A stretch of 64,000 nucleotides of DNA from Stomorhina lunata (GCA_933228675.1 OW121743.1:14839224-14903223); one strand, 5' to 3'; counted from the first letter of the stretch, positions 1 to 13,686 are shown. The notes: generated by a model from the letters alone, not told the origin. Numbers and translations are program-made.

Positions 1-2862
1 AAAATTTTTCTATAGAAAAATATTTCTAACGAAAATTTTTCTATAGAAAAATATTTCTAACGAAAATTTTTCTATAGAAAAATATTTCTAACGAAAATTT
101 TTCTATAGAAAAATATTTCCAACGAAAATTTTTCTATAGAAAAATATTTCTAACGAAAATTTTTCTATAGAAAAATATTTCTAACGAAAATTTTTCTATA
201 GAAAAATATTTCTAACGAAAATTTTTCTATAGAAAAATATTTCTAACGAAAATTTTTCTATAGAAAAATATTTCTAACGAAAATTTTTCTATAGAAAAAT
301 ATTTCTAACGAAAATTTTTCTATAGAAAAATATTTCTAACGAAAATTTTTCTATAGAAAAATATTTCTAACGAAAATTTTTCTATAGAAAAATATTTCTA
401 ACGAAAATTTTTCTATAGAAAAATATTTCTAACGAAAATTTTTCTATAGAAAAATATTTCTAACGAAAATTTTTCTATAGAAAAATATTTCTAACGAAAA
501 TTTTTCTATAGAAAAATATTTCTAACGAAAATTTTTCTATAGAAAAATATTTCTAACGAAAATTTTTCTATAGAAAAATATTTCTAACGAAAATTTTTCT
601 ATAGAAAAATATTTCTAACGAAAATTTTTCTATAGAAAAATATATCTAACGAAAATTTTTCTATAGAAAAATATTTCTAACGAAAATTTTTCTATAGAAA
701 AATATTTCTAACGAAAATTTTTCTATAGAAAAATATTTCTAACGAAAATTTTTCTATAGAAAAATATTTCTAACGAAAATTTTTCTATAGAAAAATATTT
801 CTAACGAAAATTTTTCTATAGAAAAATATTTCTAACGAAAATTTTTCTATAGAAAAATATTTCCAACGAAAATTTTTCTATAGAAAAATATTTCTAACGA
901 AAATTTTTCTATAGAAAAATATTTCTAACGAAAATTTTTCTATAGAAAAATATTTCTAACGAAAATTTTTCTATAGAAAAATATTTCTAACGAAAATTTT
1001 TCTATAGAAAAATATTTCTAACGAAAATTTTTCTATAGAAAAATATTTCTAACGAAAATTTTTCTATAGAAAAATATTTCTAACGAAAATTTTTCTATAG
1101 CAAAATATTTCTAACGAAAATTTTTCTATAGAAAAATATTTCTAACGAAAATTTTTCTATAGAAAAATATTTCTAACGAAAATTTTTCTATAGAAAAATA
1201 TTTCTAACGAAAATTTTTCTATAGAAAAATATTTCTAACGAAAATTTTTCTATAGAAAAATATTTCCAACGAAAATTTTTCTATAGAAAAATATTTCTAA
1301 CGAAAATTTTTCTATAGAAAAGTATTTCTAACGAAAATTTTTCTATAGAAAAATATTTCTAACGAAAATTTTTCTATAGAAAAATATTTCTAACGAAAAT
1401 TTTTCTATAGAAAAATATTTCTAACGAAAATTTTTCTATAGAAAAATATTTCTAACGAAAATTTTTCTATAGAAAAATATTTCTAACGAAAATTTTTCTA
1501 TAGAAAAATATTTCTAACGAAAATTTTTCTATAGAAAAATATTTCTAACGAAAATTTTTCTATAGAAAAATATTTCTAACGAAAATTTTTCTATAGAAAA
1601 ATATTTCTAACGAAAATTTTTCTATAGAAAAATATTTCTAACGAAAATTTTTCTATAGAAAAATATATTTAACGAAAATTTTTCTATAGAAAAATATTTC
1701 TTACGAAAATTTTTCTATAGAAAAATATTTCTAACGAAAATTTTTCTATAGAAAAATATTTCTAACGAAAATTTTTCTATAGAAAAATATTTCTAACGAA
1801 AATTTTTCTATAGAAAAATATTTCTAACGAAAATTTTTCTATAGAAAAATATTTCTAACGAAAATTTTTCTATAGCAAAATATTTCTAACGAAAATTTTT
1901 CTATAGAAAAATATTTCTAACGAAAATTTTTCTATAGAAAAACATTTCTAACGAAAATTTTTCTATAGAAAGAAATTTCTAACGAAAATTTTTCTATAGA
2001 AAGAAATTTCTAACGAAAATTTTTCTATAGAAAGAAATTTCTAACGAAAATTTTTCTATAGAAAAATATTTCTAACGAAAATTTTTCTATAGAAAAATAT
2101 TTCTAACGAAAATTTTTCTATAGAAAAATATTTCTAACGAAAATTTTTCTATAGAAAAATATTTCTAACGAAAATTTTTCTATACAAAGAAATTTCTAAC
2201 GAAAATTTTTCTATAGAAAGAAATTTCTAACGAAAATTTTTCTATAGAAAGAAATTTCTAACGAAAATTTTTCTATAGAAAAATATTTCTAACGAAAATT
2301 TTTCTATAGAAAAATATTTCTAACGAAAATTTTTCTATAGAAAAATATTTCTAACGAAAATTTTTCTATAGAAAAATATTTCTAACGAAAATTTTTCTAT
2401 AGAAAAATATTTCTAACGAAAATTTTTCTATAGAAAAATATTTCTAACGAAAATTTTTCTATAGAAAAATATTTCTAACGAAAATTTTTCTATAGAAAAA
2501 TATTTCTAACGAAAATTTTTCTATAGAAAAATATTTCTAACGAAAATTTTTCTATAGAAAAATATTTCTAACGAAAATTTTTCTATAGAAAAATATTTCT
2601 AACGAAAATTTTTCTATAGAAAAATATTTCTAACGAAAATTTTTCTATAGAAAAATATTTCTAACGAAAATTTTTCTATAGAAAAATATTTCTAACGAAA
2701 ATTTTTCTATAGAAAAATATTTCTAACGAAAATTTTTCTATAGAAAAATATTTCTAACGAAAATTTTTCTATAGAAAAATATTTCTAACGAAAATTTTTC
2801 TATAGAAAAATATTTCTAACGAAAATTTTTCTATAGAAAAATATTTCTAACGAAAATTTTTC
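1..2862 (+). repeat. 31-bp satellite A, about 92 copies
   Basis: This is a head-to-tail array with an exact 31-bp period. Each unit is the palindrome TTTTCTATAGAAAA followed by the linker ATATTTCTAACGAAAAT. In context the perfect palindrome extends to 18 bp (ATTTTTCTATAGAAAAAT). Copies are nearly identical. Variants include TTTCCAAC (about 115, 862 and 1265), TATAGCAAAA (about 1098 and 1874) and two clusters of three units in which AAAATATTTC is replaced by AAAGAAATTTC (about 1968-2045 and 2185-2260). The array begins before the window and ends abruptly at 2862. The same satellite lies inverted at 18168-21210. Confidence 0.97.
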
Positions 2863-4429
2863 AGTTTTTCAAGCAATTTTTAAGAAATTTTTATTATGAC
2901 AAATTCTTAAAATTTTAGCCTAAATTTTTACTCGACCTAAAGTAAGATTTTTAAAATTTCTTCTTTTTAATTAATTGTGGAAATGTTTGCTAACATTTGC
3001 TGTTTAAACTTTTTTTCGATCTATTTAGATCTCGAGGATATAGCAGTTTAAAAAAAATACTAACTAATTAATATCAATCATACGCCCTAGATTAAAAATT
3101 TTTAAAAGTGAAAAATTTTCAAGTTTTGAATAAATATTTTAAGAAAATTTAATAATAATTAATGCATAGATAATAGGCAAGTAAAAACAAAAATTTAAAA
3201 ATTGTTTTTATATGCCAAGCCGGAACTTAAGTCCTTATATAATAAAGTTATATACTTCCTCCCTCAAATTGTTTGTTAAATATGTAATTGTGGTCATTTT
3301 TAACAGTCCAGTCCCATTTATTCTTCAGCTCCCTTATTTATTCACTAAAGCCTCCAGTTGTCCACTAAAAGCCCTTTCTCCGTCTAGCTCCATTAAAATT
3401 ACTACTCAATCTAAATCACTAACTTCCTCTGTCAATTTGTCCTTTACTTTGTCTGTTCACAAAAAAAAATCAATTTTTCTATTTTCCTCAAATCATTAAA
3501 GCATGTGTGTGCCTCTAGCTAGAACTTCTCATTTGCATTAAAAACCGACCAATGCGCTCCTACTGATTTATTTGTGGGCCTAAATTGAAATGTGCGTCTG
3601 CCAGTCAGGTCAACATCAATCATCATTTCAAACGACTTGACAGAATGTCTACATAAAATCATGTTATGTGCGATGTAACAATTTTAAATGACATTTATTT
3701 TTGTGCTAAACAGACAAATAAATGTCTGCTACTAGTTTTGAGGCTTTTTACAAAAACAAAAAAAAAAAGAAAAAGGAATAATTAAAGGGTAAAAAGTAAT
3801 GCAGGCTTTTGGGCGTTACAAAAGACAAAACAAGAAAAACCGCTATAACAAACTTTTTTAGAAGAGCTCACAGAACTACGAGTGATCTCCCCTCTAAACA
3901 AATCTATAAATATTTATCCTAAAATATTTTTATAAATATAATTTCCTTTACTTTTCATTTTAATACTATTTAATTCTAAAAGTCATGTGGCATGACCACA
4001 AATTCCTTTTCTCTCTGCTCCGATATTGATTTAGGACCAGGGAGTGTGTGCTTTTTTAATCCTTATGGGATTGTATGGTCTGTTATTGATTTATTTACCA
4101 GCTAAACAGAAAAAGTCCTTTTTTAGAAAGTTAAATATACAGTTAAATATAGCAATAAAAAAAAGAGCAGCATAGCATACTTTAAGGCTAAGAACCCTTA
4201 CCATTTAAGGATAAATATTTATAAATAAACAAAGTCATAAAGAGAAAAGGATAAAAAAAATTGTTAAAACACTTCTGATAATAAGAAAAGAAATGAAGCA
4301 AAAGCTGCAAACAGCAGAGACGAGGATTTTAGTTGTGGTACTACGACTATGGAAATATCTTTCTGTTCCATATGTGATAGATTCCTTTGTCAATTCTGTT
4401 ATTGGTTATGTTCTTGATTCTGTTTTTAT
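2863..4429. other. non-repeated AT-rich DNA, no gene seen
   Basis: The open frame at 3212-3499 is short, low in complexity and without a recognisable domain. Homopolymer A and T runs are common. I see no RNA gene or conserved coding pattern. The last 40 bases contain degenerate TTCTTGATTCTG motifs, which resemble in reverse complement the degenerate 12-bp repeat at 14560-14800. Confidence 0.6.
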
Positions 4430-4564
4430 ACCCACCAGAATATGATATTCTGTCTGTCTGTCTGTCTATCTCTCTGTCCGTCTGTCTGTCTGTCGGTCGG
4501 TCTGTCTGTGTGTCTCTCTGTCTATCTGTCTGTCTGTCTTATTGACTGTCTGTCTGTCTGTCTT
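4430..4564 (-). repeat. CTGT microsatellite in a dispersed-repeat remnant
   Basis: TTTTTATACCCACCA at about 4424 is followed by a degenerate (CTGT)n tract with TCGG, TCTC and TCTA interruptions. The order TATACCCACC then CTGT tract is what the reverse complement of the right end of the 27456-29310 dispersed repeat would give after internal deletion. The tract runs directly into 11-bp satellite B. Confidence 0.7.
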
Positions 4565-7268
4565 TTCTAGTTCTGTTCTAGTTCTGTTCTAGTTCTGTTC
4601 TAGTTCTGTTCTAGTTCTGTTCTAGTTCTGTTCTAGTTCTGTTCTAGTTCTGTTCTAGTTCTGTTCTAGTTCTGTTCTAGTTCTGTTCTAGTTCTGTTCT
4701 AGTTCTGTTCTAGTTCTGTTCTAGTTCTGTTCTAGTTCTGTTCTAGTTCTGTTCTAGTTCTGTTCTAGTTCTGTTCTAGTTCTGTTCTAGTTCTGTTCTA
4801 GTTCTGTTCTAGTTCTGTTCTAGTTCTGTTCTAGTTCTGTTCTAGTTCTGTTCTAGTTCTGTTCTAGTTCTGTTCTAGTTCTGTTCTAGTTCTGTTCTAG
4901 TTCTGTTCTAGTTCTGTTCTAGTTCTGTTCTAGTTCTGTTCTAGTTCTGTTCTAGTTCTGTTCTAGTTCTGTTCTAGTTCTGTTCTAGTTCTGTTCTAGT
5001 TCTGTTCTAGTTCTGTTCTAGTTCTGTTCTAGTTCTGTTCTAGTTCTGTTCTAGTTCTGTTCTAGTTCTGTTCTAGTTCTGTTCTAGTTCTGTTCTAGTT
5101 CTGTTCTAGTTCTGTTCTAGTTCTGTTCTAGTTCTGTTCTAGTTCTGTTCTAGTTCTGTTCTAGTTCTGTTCTAGTTCTGTTCTAGTTCTGTTCTAGTTC
5201 TGTTCTAGTTCTGTTCTAGTTCTGTTCTAGTTCTGTTCTAGTTCTGTTCTAGTTCTGTTCTAGTTCTGTTCTAGTTCTGTTCTAGTTCTGTTCTAGTTCT
5301 GTTCTAGTTCTGTTCTAGTTCTGTTCTAGTTCTGTTCTAGTTCTGTTCTAGTTCTGTTCTAGTTCTGTTCTAGTTCTGTTCTAGTTCTGTTCTAGTTCTG
5401 TTCTAGTTCTGTTCTAGTTCTGTTCTAGTTCTGTTCTAGTTCTGTTCTAGTTCTGTTCTAGTTCTGTTCTAGTTCTGTTCTAGTTCTGTTCTAGTTCTGT
5501 TCTAGTTCTGTTCTAGTTCTGTTCTAGTTCTGTTCTAGTTCTGTTCTAGTTCTGTTCTAGTTCTGTTCTAGTTCTGTTCTAGTTCTGTTCTAGTTCTGTT
5601 CTAGTTCTGTTCTAGTTCTGTTCTAGTTCTGTTCTAGTTCTGTTCTAGTTCTGTTCTAGTTCTGTTCTAGTTCTGTTCTAGTTCTGTTCTAGTTCTGTTC
5701 TAGTTCTGTTCTAGTTCTGTTCTAGTTCTGTTCTAGTTCTGTTCTAGTTCTGTTCTAGTTCTGTTCTAGTTCTGTTCTAGTTCTGTTCTAGTTCTGTTCT
5801 AGTTCTGTTCTAGTTCTGTTCTAGTTCTGTTCTAGTTCTGTTCTAGTTCTGTTCTAGTTCTGTTCTAGTTCTGTTCTAGTTCTGTTCTAGTTCTGTTCTA
5901 GTTCTGTTCTAGTTCTGTTCTAGTTCTGTTCTAGTTCTGTTCTAGTTCTGTTCTAGTTCTGTTCTAGTTCTGTTCTAGTTCTGTTCTAGTTCTGTTCTAG
6001 TTCTGTTCTAGTTCTGTTCTAGTTCTGTTCTAGTTCTGTTCTAGTTCTGTTCTAGTTCTGTTCTAGTTCTGTTCTAGTTCTGTTCTAGTTCTGTTCTAGT
6101 TCTGTTCTAGTTCTGTTCTAGTTCTGTTCTAGTTCTGTTCTAGTTCTGTTCTAGTTCTGTTCTAGTTCTGTTCTAGTTCTGTTCTAGTTCTGTTCTAGTT
6201 CTGTTCTAGTTCTGTTCTAGTTCTGTTCTAGTTCTGTTCTAGTTCTGTTCTAGTTCTGTTCTAGTTCTGTTCTAGTTCTGTTCTAGTTCTGTTCTAGTTC
6301 TGTTCTAGTTCTGTTCTAGTTCTGTTCTAGTTCTGTTCTAGTTCTGTTCTAGTTCTGTTCTAGTTCTGTTCTAGTTCTGTTCTAGTTCTGTTCTAGTTCT
6401 GTTCTAGTTCTGTTCTAGTTCTGTTCTAGTTCTGTTCTAGTTCTGTTCTAGTTCTGTTCTAGTTCTGTTCTAGTTCTGTTCTAGTTCTGTTCTAGTTCTG
6501 TTCTAGTTCTGTTCTAGTTCTGTTCTAGTTCTGTTCTAGTTCTGTTCTAGTTCTGTTCTAGTTCTGTTCTAGTTCTGTTCTAGTTCTGTTCTAGTTCTGT
6601 TCTAGTTCTGTTCTAGTTCTGTTCTAGTTCTGTTCTAGTTCTGTTCTAGTTCTGTTCTAGTTCTGTTCTAGTTCTGTTCTAGTTCTGTTCTAGTTCTGTT
6701 CTGTTCTAGTTCTGTTCTAGTTCTAGTTCTAGTTCTGTTCTAGTTCTGTTCTAGTTCAGTTCTAGTTCTGTTCTAGTTCTGTTCTAGTTCTGTTCTAGTT
6801 CTGTTCTAGTTCTGTTCTAGTTCTGTTCTAGTTCTGTTCTAGTTCTGTTCTAGTTCTGTTCTAGTTCTGTTCTAGTTCTGTTCTAGTTCTGTTCTAGTTC
6901 TGTTCTAGTTCTGTTCTAGTTCTGTTCTAGTTCTGTTCTAGTTCTGTTCTAGTTCTGTTCTAGTTCTGTTCTAGTTCTGTTCTAGTTCTGTTCTAGTTCT
7001 GTTCTAGTTCTGTTCTAGTTCTGTTCTAGTTCTGTTCTAGTTCTGTTCTAGTTCTGTTCTAGTTCTGTTCTAGTTCTGTTCTAGTTCTGTTCTAGTTCTG
7101 TTCTAGTTCTGTTCTAGTTCTGTTCTAGTTCTGTTCTAGTTCTGTTCTAGTTCTGTTCTAGTTCTGTTCTAGTTCTGTTCTAGTTCTGTTCTAGTTCTGT
7201 TCTAGTTCTGTTCTAGTTCTGTTCTAGTTCTGTTCTAGTTCTGTTCTAGTTATGATCTAGTTCTGTTT
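4565..7268 (+). repeat. 11-bp satellite B (TTCTAGTTCTG), about 245 copies
   Basis: This is a very homogeneous tandem array of an 11-bp unit. A disturbed patch at about 6697-6760 contains lost half-units (TTCTGTTCTG and TTCTAGTTCTAG) and a TTCAG variant. The right edge decays through TTATGATCTAG at about 7250. The same 11-bp unit recurs in reverse complement at 11554-13686. Confidence 0.97.
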
Positions 7269-8654
7269 AGCTATAGTTAACTGCTTATTTTGCCCCTTAT
7301 TTTTTCTTACCCATCACAAATTGTGCAATCTTCCATTATCATCATCGTCATTTATCTGCTATTGGGGCCCCATTATTGCTAGTAAATAACGAATCTTGAT
7401 ATAAATACTTTTTTGTGTGCCAAGAACTCTTAGAGTTTTAAGTTGTTGCAAACAAAAGGGGTGTAGCATTTGGAGCTGTTAGTTCAAGGTTTTTATAAGA
7501 AATCTTATAAAGCTACTGGATTGTTTTCAGTTCTACTTCCTTTACCATTTTCCGAAACTCGTAATTTTGTCATACAAAATTTACCTCCGATTTTTTATTT
7601 TAATGCTTGACTGTAATAGAAACAATAGATTTTTCACATGTTCATAAATTTGTTAAGTCACCTAAATAATATTTTTCCTAGGTTTCTTCAGACCCTTTAG
7701 TCTGTTGGCTGTTTGACTACTTATCTACTGACTTTTTGTATTCCTTTCAAACCTAAATCCAATAAAATTCTAAACACTATTGAATTTTTTAACAAAACAA
7801 AATTGACGAAAATGGAAAAAAAGAAACTTTAGCTTAAGTTTGTGGAAGGTTTGGATTTTTTGCAAAAAAAATACTCCTTCCTATGGAGAAATGTATAAGG
7901 ACTCACATGCATTAAATAGAACTAATGCAGACATTTGCACTAAGTGGCACTATTTAAGCAAAATGCACATAGGGGAAAGTGAAACGGAATAATCCTTAAC
8001 AAAAGTTTTAAAATTACGAAGCAGTGAATTTCTGTCTGGCCTAGTTTTGCATTAAATCTTCCATAAATTAATGCCAGTTAATTATGTCTCAAATATCTTT
8101 CAGTTCTGTTTTAATTACATTTGACTTTCTGTCATTTACGTTTAACTTTGTACAACAATTTCTTTGTTCTTAATTATTCCTATTTTCATATTTGAGCCGT
8201 TAAATTATTCCATTAACTTTTGTTGCATAATATTAATTTTCCAATTATAGGATTTCATCAATTTTCTGACTTAACACAAATTTCTATGATAAATCGCTTT
8301 TATTGTCTAATTTATATTCATATTGTGTTGAAAATGAGTTATCATTTCCTCTCGTGTGTTGATAATTGTTGTTGCATGCGTTGATTATTTCAAACCAGAC
8401 AGTCGGACAGACATACGGTTGACTTTGTTGCATGAAAGCTTAAATAATAGACAATTTAATTTAAAATTTATTTAAACCCTAAAAATAAATGGGGTCAAAA
8501 ATGACCCAAAGTATTTCTTTAAGTCAAATATTGAGTCGATAAATTTAATTTCTTTCTGGTAGTACACAGGAATTTTAAAAAATTATAAAGAAATATTAAG
8601 AAAGAATTGATGATGTCATATGTCTACAAAATAACTAAAGGGTTAATATGCATA
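7269..8654. other. non-repeated AT-rich DNA, no gene seen
   Basis: I found no open frame worth reporting, no RNA gene and no tandem repeat. The text is AT-rich with short A and T runs, as expected of intron or intergenic fly DNA. Confidence 0.6.
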
Positions 8655-8783
8655 TTTTATACATATTTTATATTGTCATTACGTTTCTAACTTTCTTAAT
8701 ATTGGATCAAAAACCAAAAGGGATAAACATATATTTTAAGTCCAAATGGAATTCTAAGACGATTGAGCTAAGACCATCTGTTA
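8655..8783 (-). mobile_element. remnant of the TATACCC dispersed repeat, right end, inverted
   Basis: Read against the reverse complement of 29160-29280, this stretch matches along its length. Shared blocks include ATTGTCATT, CTTAATATTGG, a TCAAAAA block and the 20-base AATTCTAAGACGATTGAGCT. The match leads straight into a CTGT tract in both copies. This is therefore the distal end of the element seen complete at 27456-29310, on the opposite strand. The first codons of a long open frame over satellite C fall here, and they are not a real gene start. Confidence 0.8.
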
Positions 8784-8832
8784 GTCTGTCTGTCTGTGTG
8801 TCTGTCTGTCTGTTTGTCTGTCTGTTTGTCTT

Positions 8833-8865
<33 letters not shown>

Positions 8866-10446
8866 GTCTGTCTGTGTCTGTCTATGTCTGTCTGTGTCTG
8901 TCTGTGTCTGTCTGTGTCTGTCTGTGTCTGTCTGTGTCTGTCTGTGTCTGTCTGTGTCTGTCTGTGTCTGTCTGTGTCTGTCTGTGTCTGTGTCTGTCTG
9001 TGTCTGTCTGTGTCTGTCTGTGTCTGTCTGTGTCTGTCTGTGTCTGTCTGTGTCTGTCTGTGTCTGTCTGTGTCTGTCTGTGTCTGTCTGTGTCTGTATG
9101 TGTCTGTCTGTGTCTGTCAGTGTCTGTCTGTGTCTGTCTGTGTCTGTCTGTGTCTGTCTGTGTCTGTCTGTGTCTGTCTGTGTCTGTCTGTGTCTGTCTG
9201 TGTCTGTCTGTGTCTGTCTGTGTCTGTCTGTGTCTGTCTGTGTCTGTCTGTGTCTGTCTGTGTCTGTCTGTGTCTGTCTGTGTCTGTCTGTGTCTGTCTG
9301 TGTCTGTCTGTATCTGTCTGTATCTGTCTGTGTCTGTCTGTGTCTGTCTGTGTCTGTCTGTGTCTGTCTGTGTCTGTCTGTGTCTGTCTGTGTCTGTCTG
9401 TGTCTGTCTGTGTCTGTCTGTGTCTGTCTGTGTCTGTCTGTGTCTGTCTGTGTCTGTCTGTGTCTGTCTGTGTCTGTCTGTGTCTGTCTGTGTCTGTCTG
9501 TGTCTGTCTGTGTCTGTCTGTGTCTGTCTGTGTCTGTCTGTGTCTGTCTGTGTCTGTCTGTGTCTGTCTGTGTCTGTCTGTGTCTGTCTGTGTCTGTCTG
9601 TGTCTGTCTGTGTCTGTCTGTGTCTGTCTGTGTCTGTCTGTGTCTGTCTGTGTCTGTCTGTGTCTGTCTGTGTCTGTCTGTGTCTGTCTGTGTCTGTCTG
9701 TGTCTGTCTGTGTCTGTCTGTGTCTGTCTGTGTCTGTCTGTGTCTGTCTGTGTCTGTCTGTGTCTGTCTGTGTCTGTCTGTGTCTGTCTGTGTCTGTCTG
9801 TGTCTGTCTGTGTCTGTCTGTGTCTGTCTGTGTCTGTCTGTGTCTGTCTGTGTCTGTCTGTATCTGTCTATGTCTGTCTGTGTCTGTCTGTGTCTGTCTG
9901 TGTCTGTCTGTGTCTGTCTGTGTCTGTCTGTGTCTGTCTGTGTCTGTCTGTGTCTGTCTGTGTCTGTCTGTGTCTGTCTGTGTCTGTCTGTGTCTGTCTG
10001 TGTCTGTCTGTGTCTGTCTGTGTCTGTCTGTGTCTGTCTGTCTGTGTCTGTCTGTGTCTGTCTGTGTCTGTCTGTGTCTGTCTGTGTCTGTCTGTGTCTG
10101 TCTGTGTCTGTCTGTGTCTGTCTGTGTCTGTCTGTGTCTGTCTGTGTCTGTCTGTGTCTGTCTGTGTCTGTCTGTGTCTGTCTGTGTCTGTCTGTGTCTG
10201 TCTGTGTCTGTCTGTGTCTGTCTGTGTCTGTCTGTGTCTGTCTGTGTCTGTCTGTGTCTGTCTGTGTCTGTCTGTGTCTGTCTGTGTCTGTCTGTGTCTG
10301 TCTGTGTCTGTCTGTGTCTGTCTGTGTCTGTCTGTGTCTGTCTGTGTCTGTCTGTGTCTGTCTGTGTCTGTCTGTGTCTGTCTGTGTCTGTCTGTGTCTG
10401 TCTGTGTCTGTCTGTGTCTGTCTGTGTCTGTCTGTGTCTGTCTGTG
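8784..10446 (+). repeat. 10-bp satellite C (TGTCTGTCTG), about 160 copies
   Basis: The array starts as a CTGT microsatellite with GTGT and TTGT interruptions (8784-8862). It then settles into an almost perfect 10-bp unit to 10446. Point variants such as TATCTG, TATGTG and TCAGTG are rare. A phase change of one CTGT step occurs near 10035. Because 10 is not a multiple of 3 and the unit lacks stop codons, all plus frames and one minus frame stay open for over 500 codons. These Cys/Leu/Ser/Val and Asp/Arg/Gln/Thr translations are artefacts. Confidence 0.97.
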
Positions 10447-11553
10447 AGAAAAGGATCACTAAAAAATAAAAATTTTCATTTTAAAAATTTTGAGTGCTTT
10501 CTTTTAGACAGATTCTAATTACTTCGATTAGTTTTTAACAAAATAATTGAAAAACTCTTAACATTAGTTGTTTATTTCTTATAATAGTCCATCCATGTCA
10601 TTCATTTTTTTCAAGTAAAAGGAAAACACTTATGAAAAGCTTTTAGTTTTTATCAAAAAAAAAAAAAAAACAATCAATTAAAAATTGACAAATTAGAAAA
10701 TCACTCAAAATACGAACTAAGTAAATCCAATTCTCCATATAACAAAATCATCTCTTTCATCTTTCTTCTAATATTACATATGAATTTTTTAATATTTGTA
10801 ATGAAAAATATCTTATCCAATATTTTATTAAATATTAATATCAAAAACAAGTACAATACAAACAACAAGTTAAAAGTATTTGAAATATTTTTAAACTTTT
10901 TATTACACAAGAGTATTTTAAATGGAAAATAAGTAAATTATTTTATATGTAATAAAATCACAGCAATAAATAAGGAGACAGATAAAGTCTCAAAGTAGTT
11001 ATCGACTAAAATTTTATAAAAAACTAATTTTGCAAAAATTTCTATAAATATTATTTTGATAAGGACAATAAAAAAAACTTAAGTGTCCTTTCAAATCATA
11101 AACACAGTATCCTTTAACCAAAAACTTCTTCTAATGCAGACGTATTCTGGAAACATAAATAAAATTTGTCAAATACCCAATAACCAGTAAACTGGCATAT
11201 AAAAGATAAAAAACTGACCATTATTTAATAATCAGATACCCAACAACACCATTTTTTTCAAAAAAGAAAAATCCTGTAAACCAAACGCCTGCTAAAATGA
11301 CTTTAACCAATATTTTGTCTCGAAGTCTCTGCTCAGTTGAGTATGTGACATTTCAATTCCATGAGTCAACAGTTGACTTTACCACCAAAACTTTCAATTC
11401 TAAATGTCCCCCACTTTTATCACATAAAAGAATAAATGAAGTTGTTATTTTTTCTTTTTTCGGAAGTAAAAAAGATTTTCACATAACAGAGATTTCATTT
11501 TTAAAGCACAAAGAAAAATACAAGTTTAACTTACATCAAAAGAGATACAACTT
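10447..11553. other. non-repeated AT-rich DNA, no gene seen
   Basis: The open frames at 10701-10910 (minus) and 11297-11581 (plus) show no domain, are biased in composition, and the second runs into the next satellite. Nothing else is recognised. Confidence 0.6.
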
Positions 11554-13686
11554 AAACAGAACTAGAATAGAACAGCACTAGAGCAGAACTAGAACAGAAC
11601 TAGAACAGAACTAGAACAGAACTAGAACAGAACTAGAACAGAACTAGAACAGAACTAGAACAGAACTAGAACAGAACTAGAACAGAACTAGAACAGAACT
11701 AGAACAGAACTAGAACAGAACTAGAACAGAACTAGAACAGAACTAGAACAGAACTAGAACAGAACTAGAACAGAACTAGAACAGAACTAGAACAGAACTA
11801 GAACAGAACTAGAACAGAACTAGAACAGAACTAGAACAGAACTAGAACAGAACTAGAACAGAACTAGAACAGAACTAGAACAGAACTAGAACAGAACTAG
11901 AACAGAACTAGAACAGAACTAGAACAGAACTAGAACAGAACTAGAACAGAACTAGAACAGAACTAGAACAGAACTAGAACAGAACTAGAACAGAACTAGA
12001 ACAGGACTAGAACAGAACTAGAACAGAACTAGAACAGAACTAGAACAGAACTAGAACAGAACTAGAACAGAACTAGAACAGAACTAGAACAGAACTAGAA
12101 CAGAACTAGAACAGAACTAGAACAGAACTAGAACAGAACTAGAACAGAACTAGAACAGAACTAGAACAGAACTAGAACAGAACTAGAACAGAACTAGAAC
12201 AGAACTAGAACAGAACTAGAACAGAACTAGAACAGAACTAGAACAGAACTAGAACAGAACTAGAACAGAACTAGAACAGAACTAGAACAGAACTAGAACA
12301 GAACTAGAACAGAACTAGAACAGAACTAGAACAGAACTAGAACAGAACTAGAACAGAACTAGAACAGAACTAGAACAGAACTAGAACAGAACTAGAACAG
12401 AACTAGAACAGAACTAGAACAGAACTAGAACAGAACTAGAACAGAACTAGAACAGAACTAGAACAGAACTAGAACAGAACTAGAACAGAACTAGAACAGA
12501 ACTAGAACAGAACTAGAACAGAACTAGAACAGAACTAGAACAGAACTAGAACAGAACTAGAACAGAACTAGAACAGAACTAGAACAGAACTAGAACAGAA
12601 CTAGAACAGAACTAGAACAGAACTAGAACAGAACTAGAACAGAACTAGAACAGAACTAGAACAGAACTAGAACAGAACTAGAACAGAACTAGAACAGAAC
12701 TAGAACAGAACTAGAACAGAACTAGAACAGAACTAGAACAGAACTAGAACAGAACTAGAACAGAACTAGAACAGAACTAGAACAGAACTAGAACAGAACT
12801 AGAACAGAACTAGAACAGAACTAGAACAGAACTAGAACAGAACTAGAACAGAACTAGAACAGAACTAGAACAGAACTAGAACAGAACTAGAACAGAACTA
12901 GAACAGAACTAGAACAGAACTAGAACAGAACTAGAACAGAACTAGAACAGAACTAGAACAGAACTAGAACAGAACTAGAACAGAACTAGAACAGAACTAG
13001 AACAGAACTAGAACAGAACTAGAACAGAACTAGAACAGAACTAGAACAGAACTAGAACAGAACTAGAACAGAACTAGAACAGAACTAGAACAGAACTAGA
13101 ACAGAACTAGAACAGAACTAGAACAGAACTAGAACAGAACTAGAACAGAACTAGAACAGAACTAGAACAGAACTAGAACAGAACTAGAACAGAACTAGAA
13201 CAGAACTAGAACAGAACTAGAACAGAACTAGAACAGAACTAGAACAGAACTAGAACAGAACTAGAACAGAACTAGAACAGAACTAGAACAGAACTAGAAC
13301 AGAACTAGAACAGAACTAGAACAGAACTAGAACAGAACTAGAACAGAACTAGAACAGAACTAGAACAGAACTAGAACAGAACTAGAACAGAACTAGAACA
13401 GAACTAGAACAGAACTAGAACAGAACTAGAACAGAACTAGAACAGAACTAGAACAGAACTAGAACAGAACTAGAACAGAACTAGAACAGAACTAGAACAG
13501 AACTAGAACAGAACTAGAACAGAACTAGAACAGAACTAGAACAGAACTAGAACAGAACTAGAACAGAACTAGAACAGAACTAGAACAGAACTAGAACAGA
13601 ACTAGAACAGAACTAGAACAGAACTAGAACAGAAGTAGAACAGAACTAGAACAGAACTAGAACGGAACTAGAACAGAACTAGAACT
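11554..13686 (-). repeat. 11-bp satellite B', inverted copy of B, about 194 copies
   Basis: The unit CTAGAACAGAA is the exact reverse complement of the TTCTGTTCTAG unit of array B. The left edge is degenerate (AATAGAACAGCACTAGAGC at about 11564) and the rest is very homogeneous, with single changes near 12004, 13635 and 13664. Between B and B' lie 4.3 kb that include satellite C. Confidence 0.97.

Noticed and set aside
8648..10518. Several overlapping frames of over 500 codons on both strands
   Set aside because: They translate the 10-bp TGTCTGTCTG satellite in different frames, and the first codons belong to a dispersed-repeat remnant.
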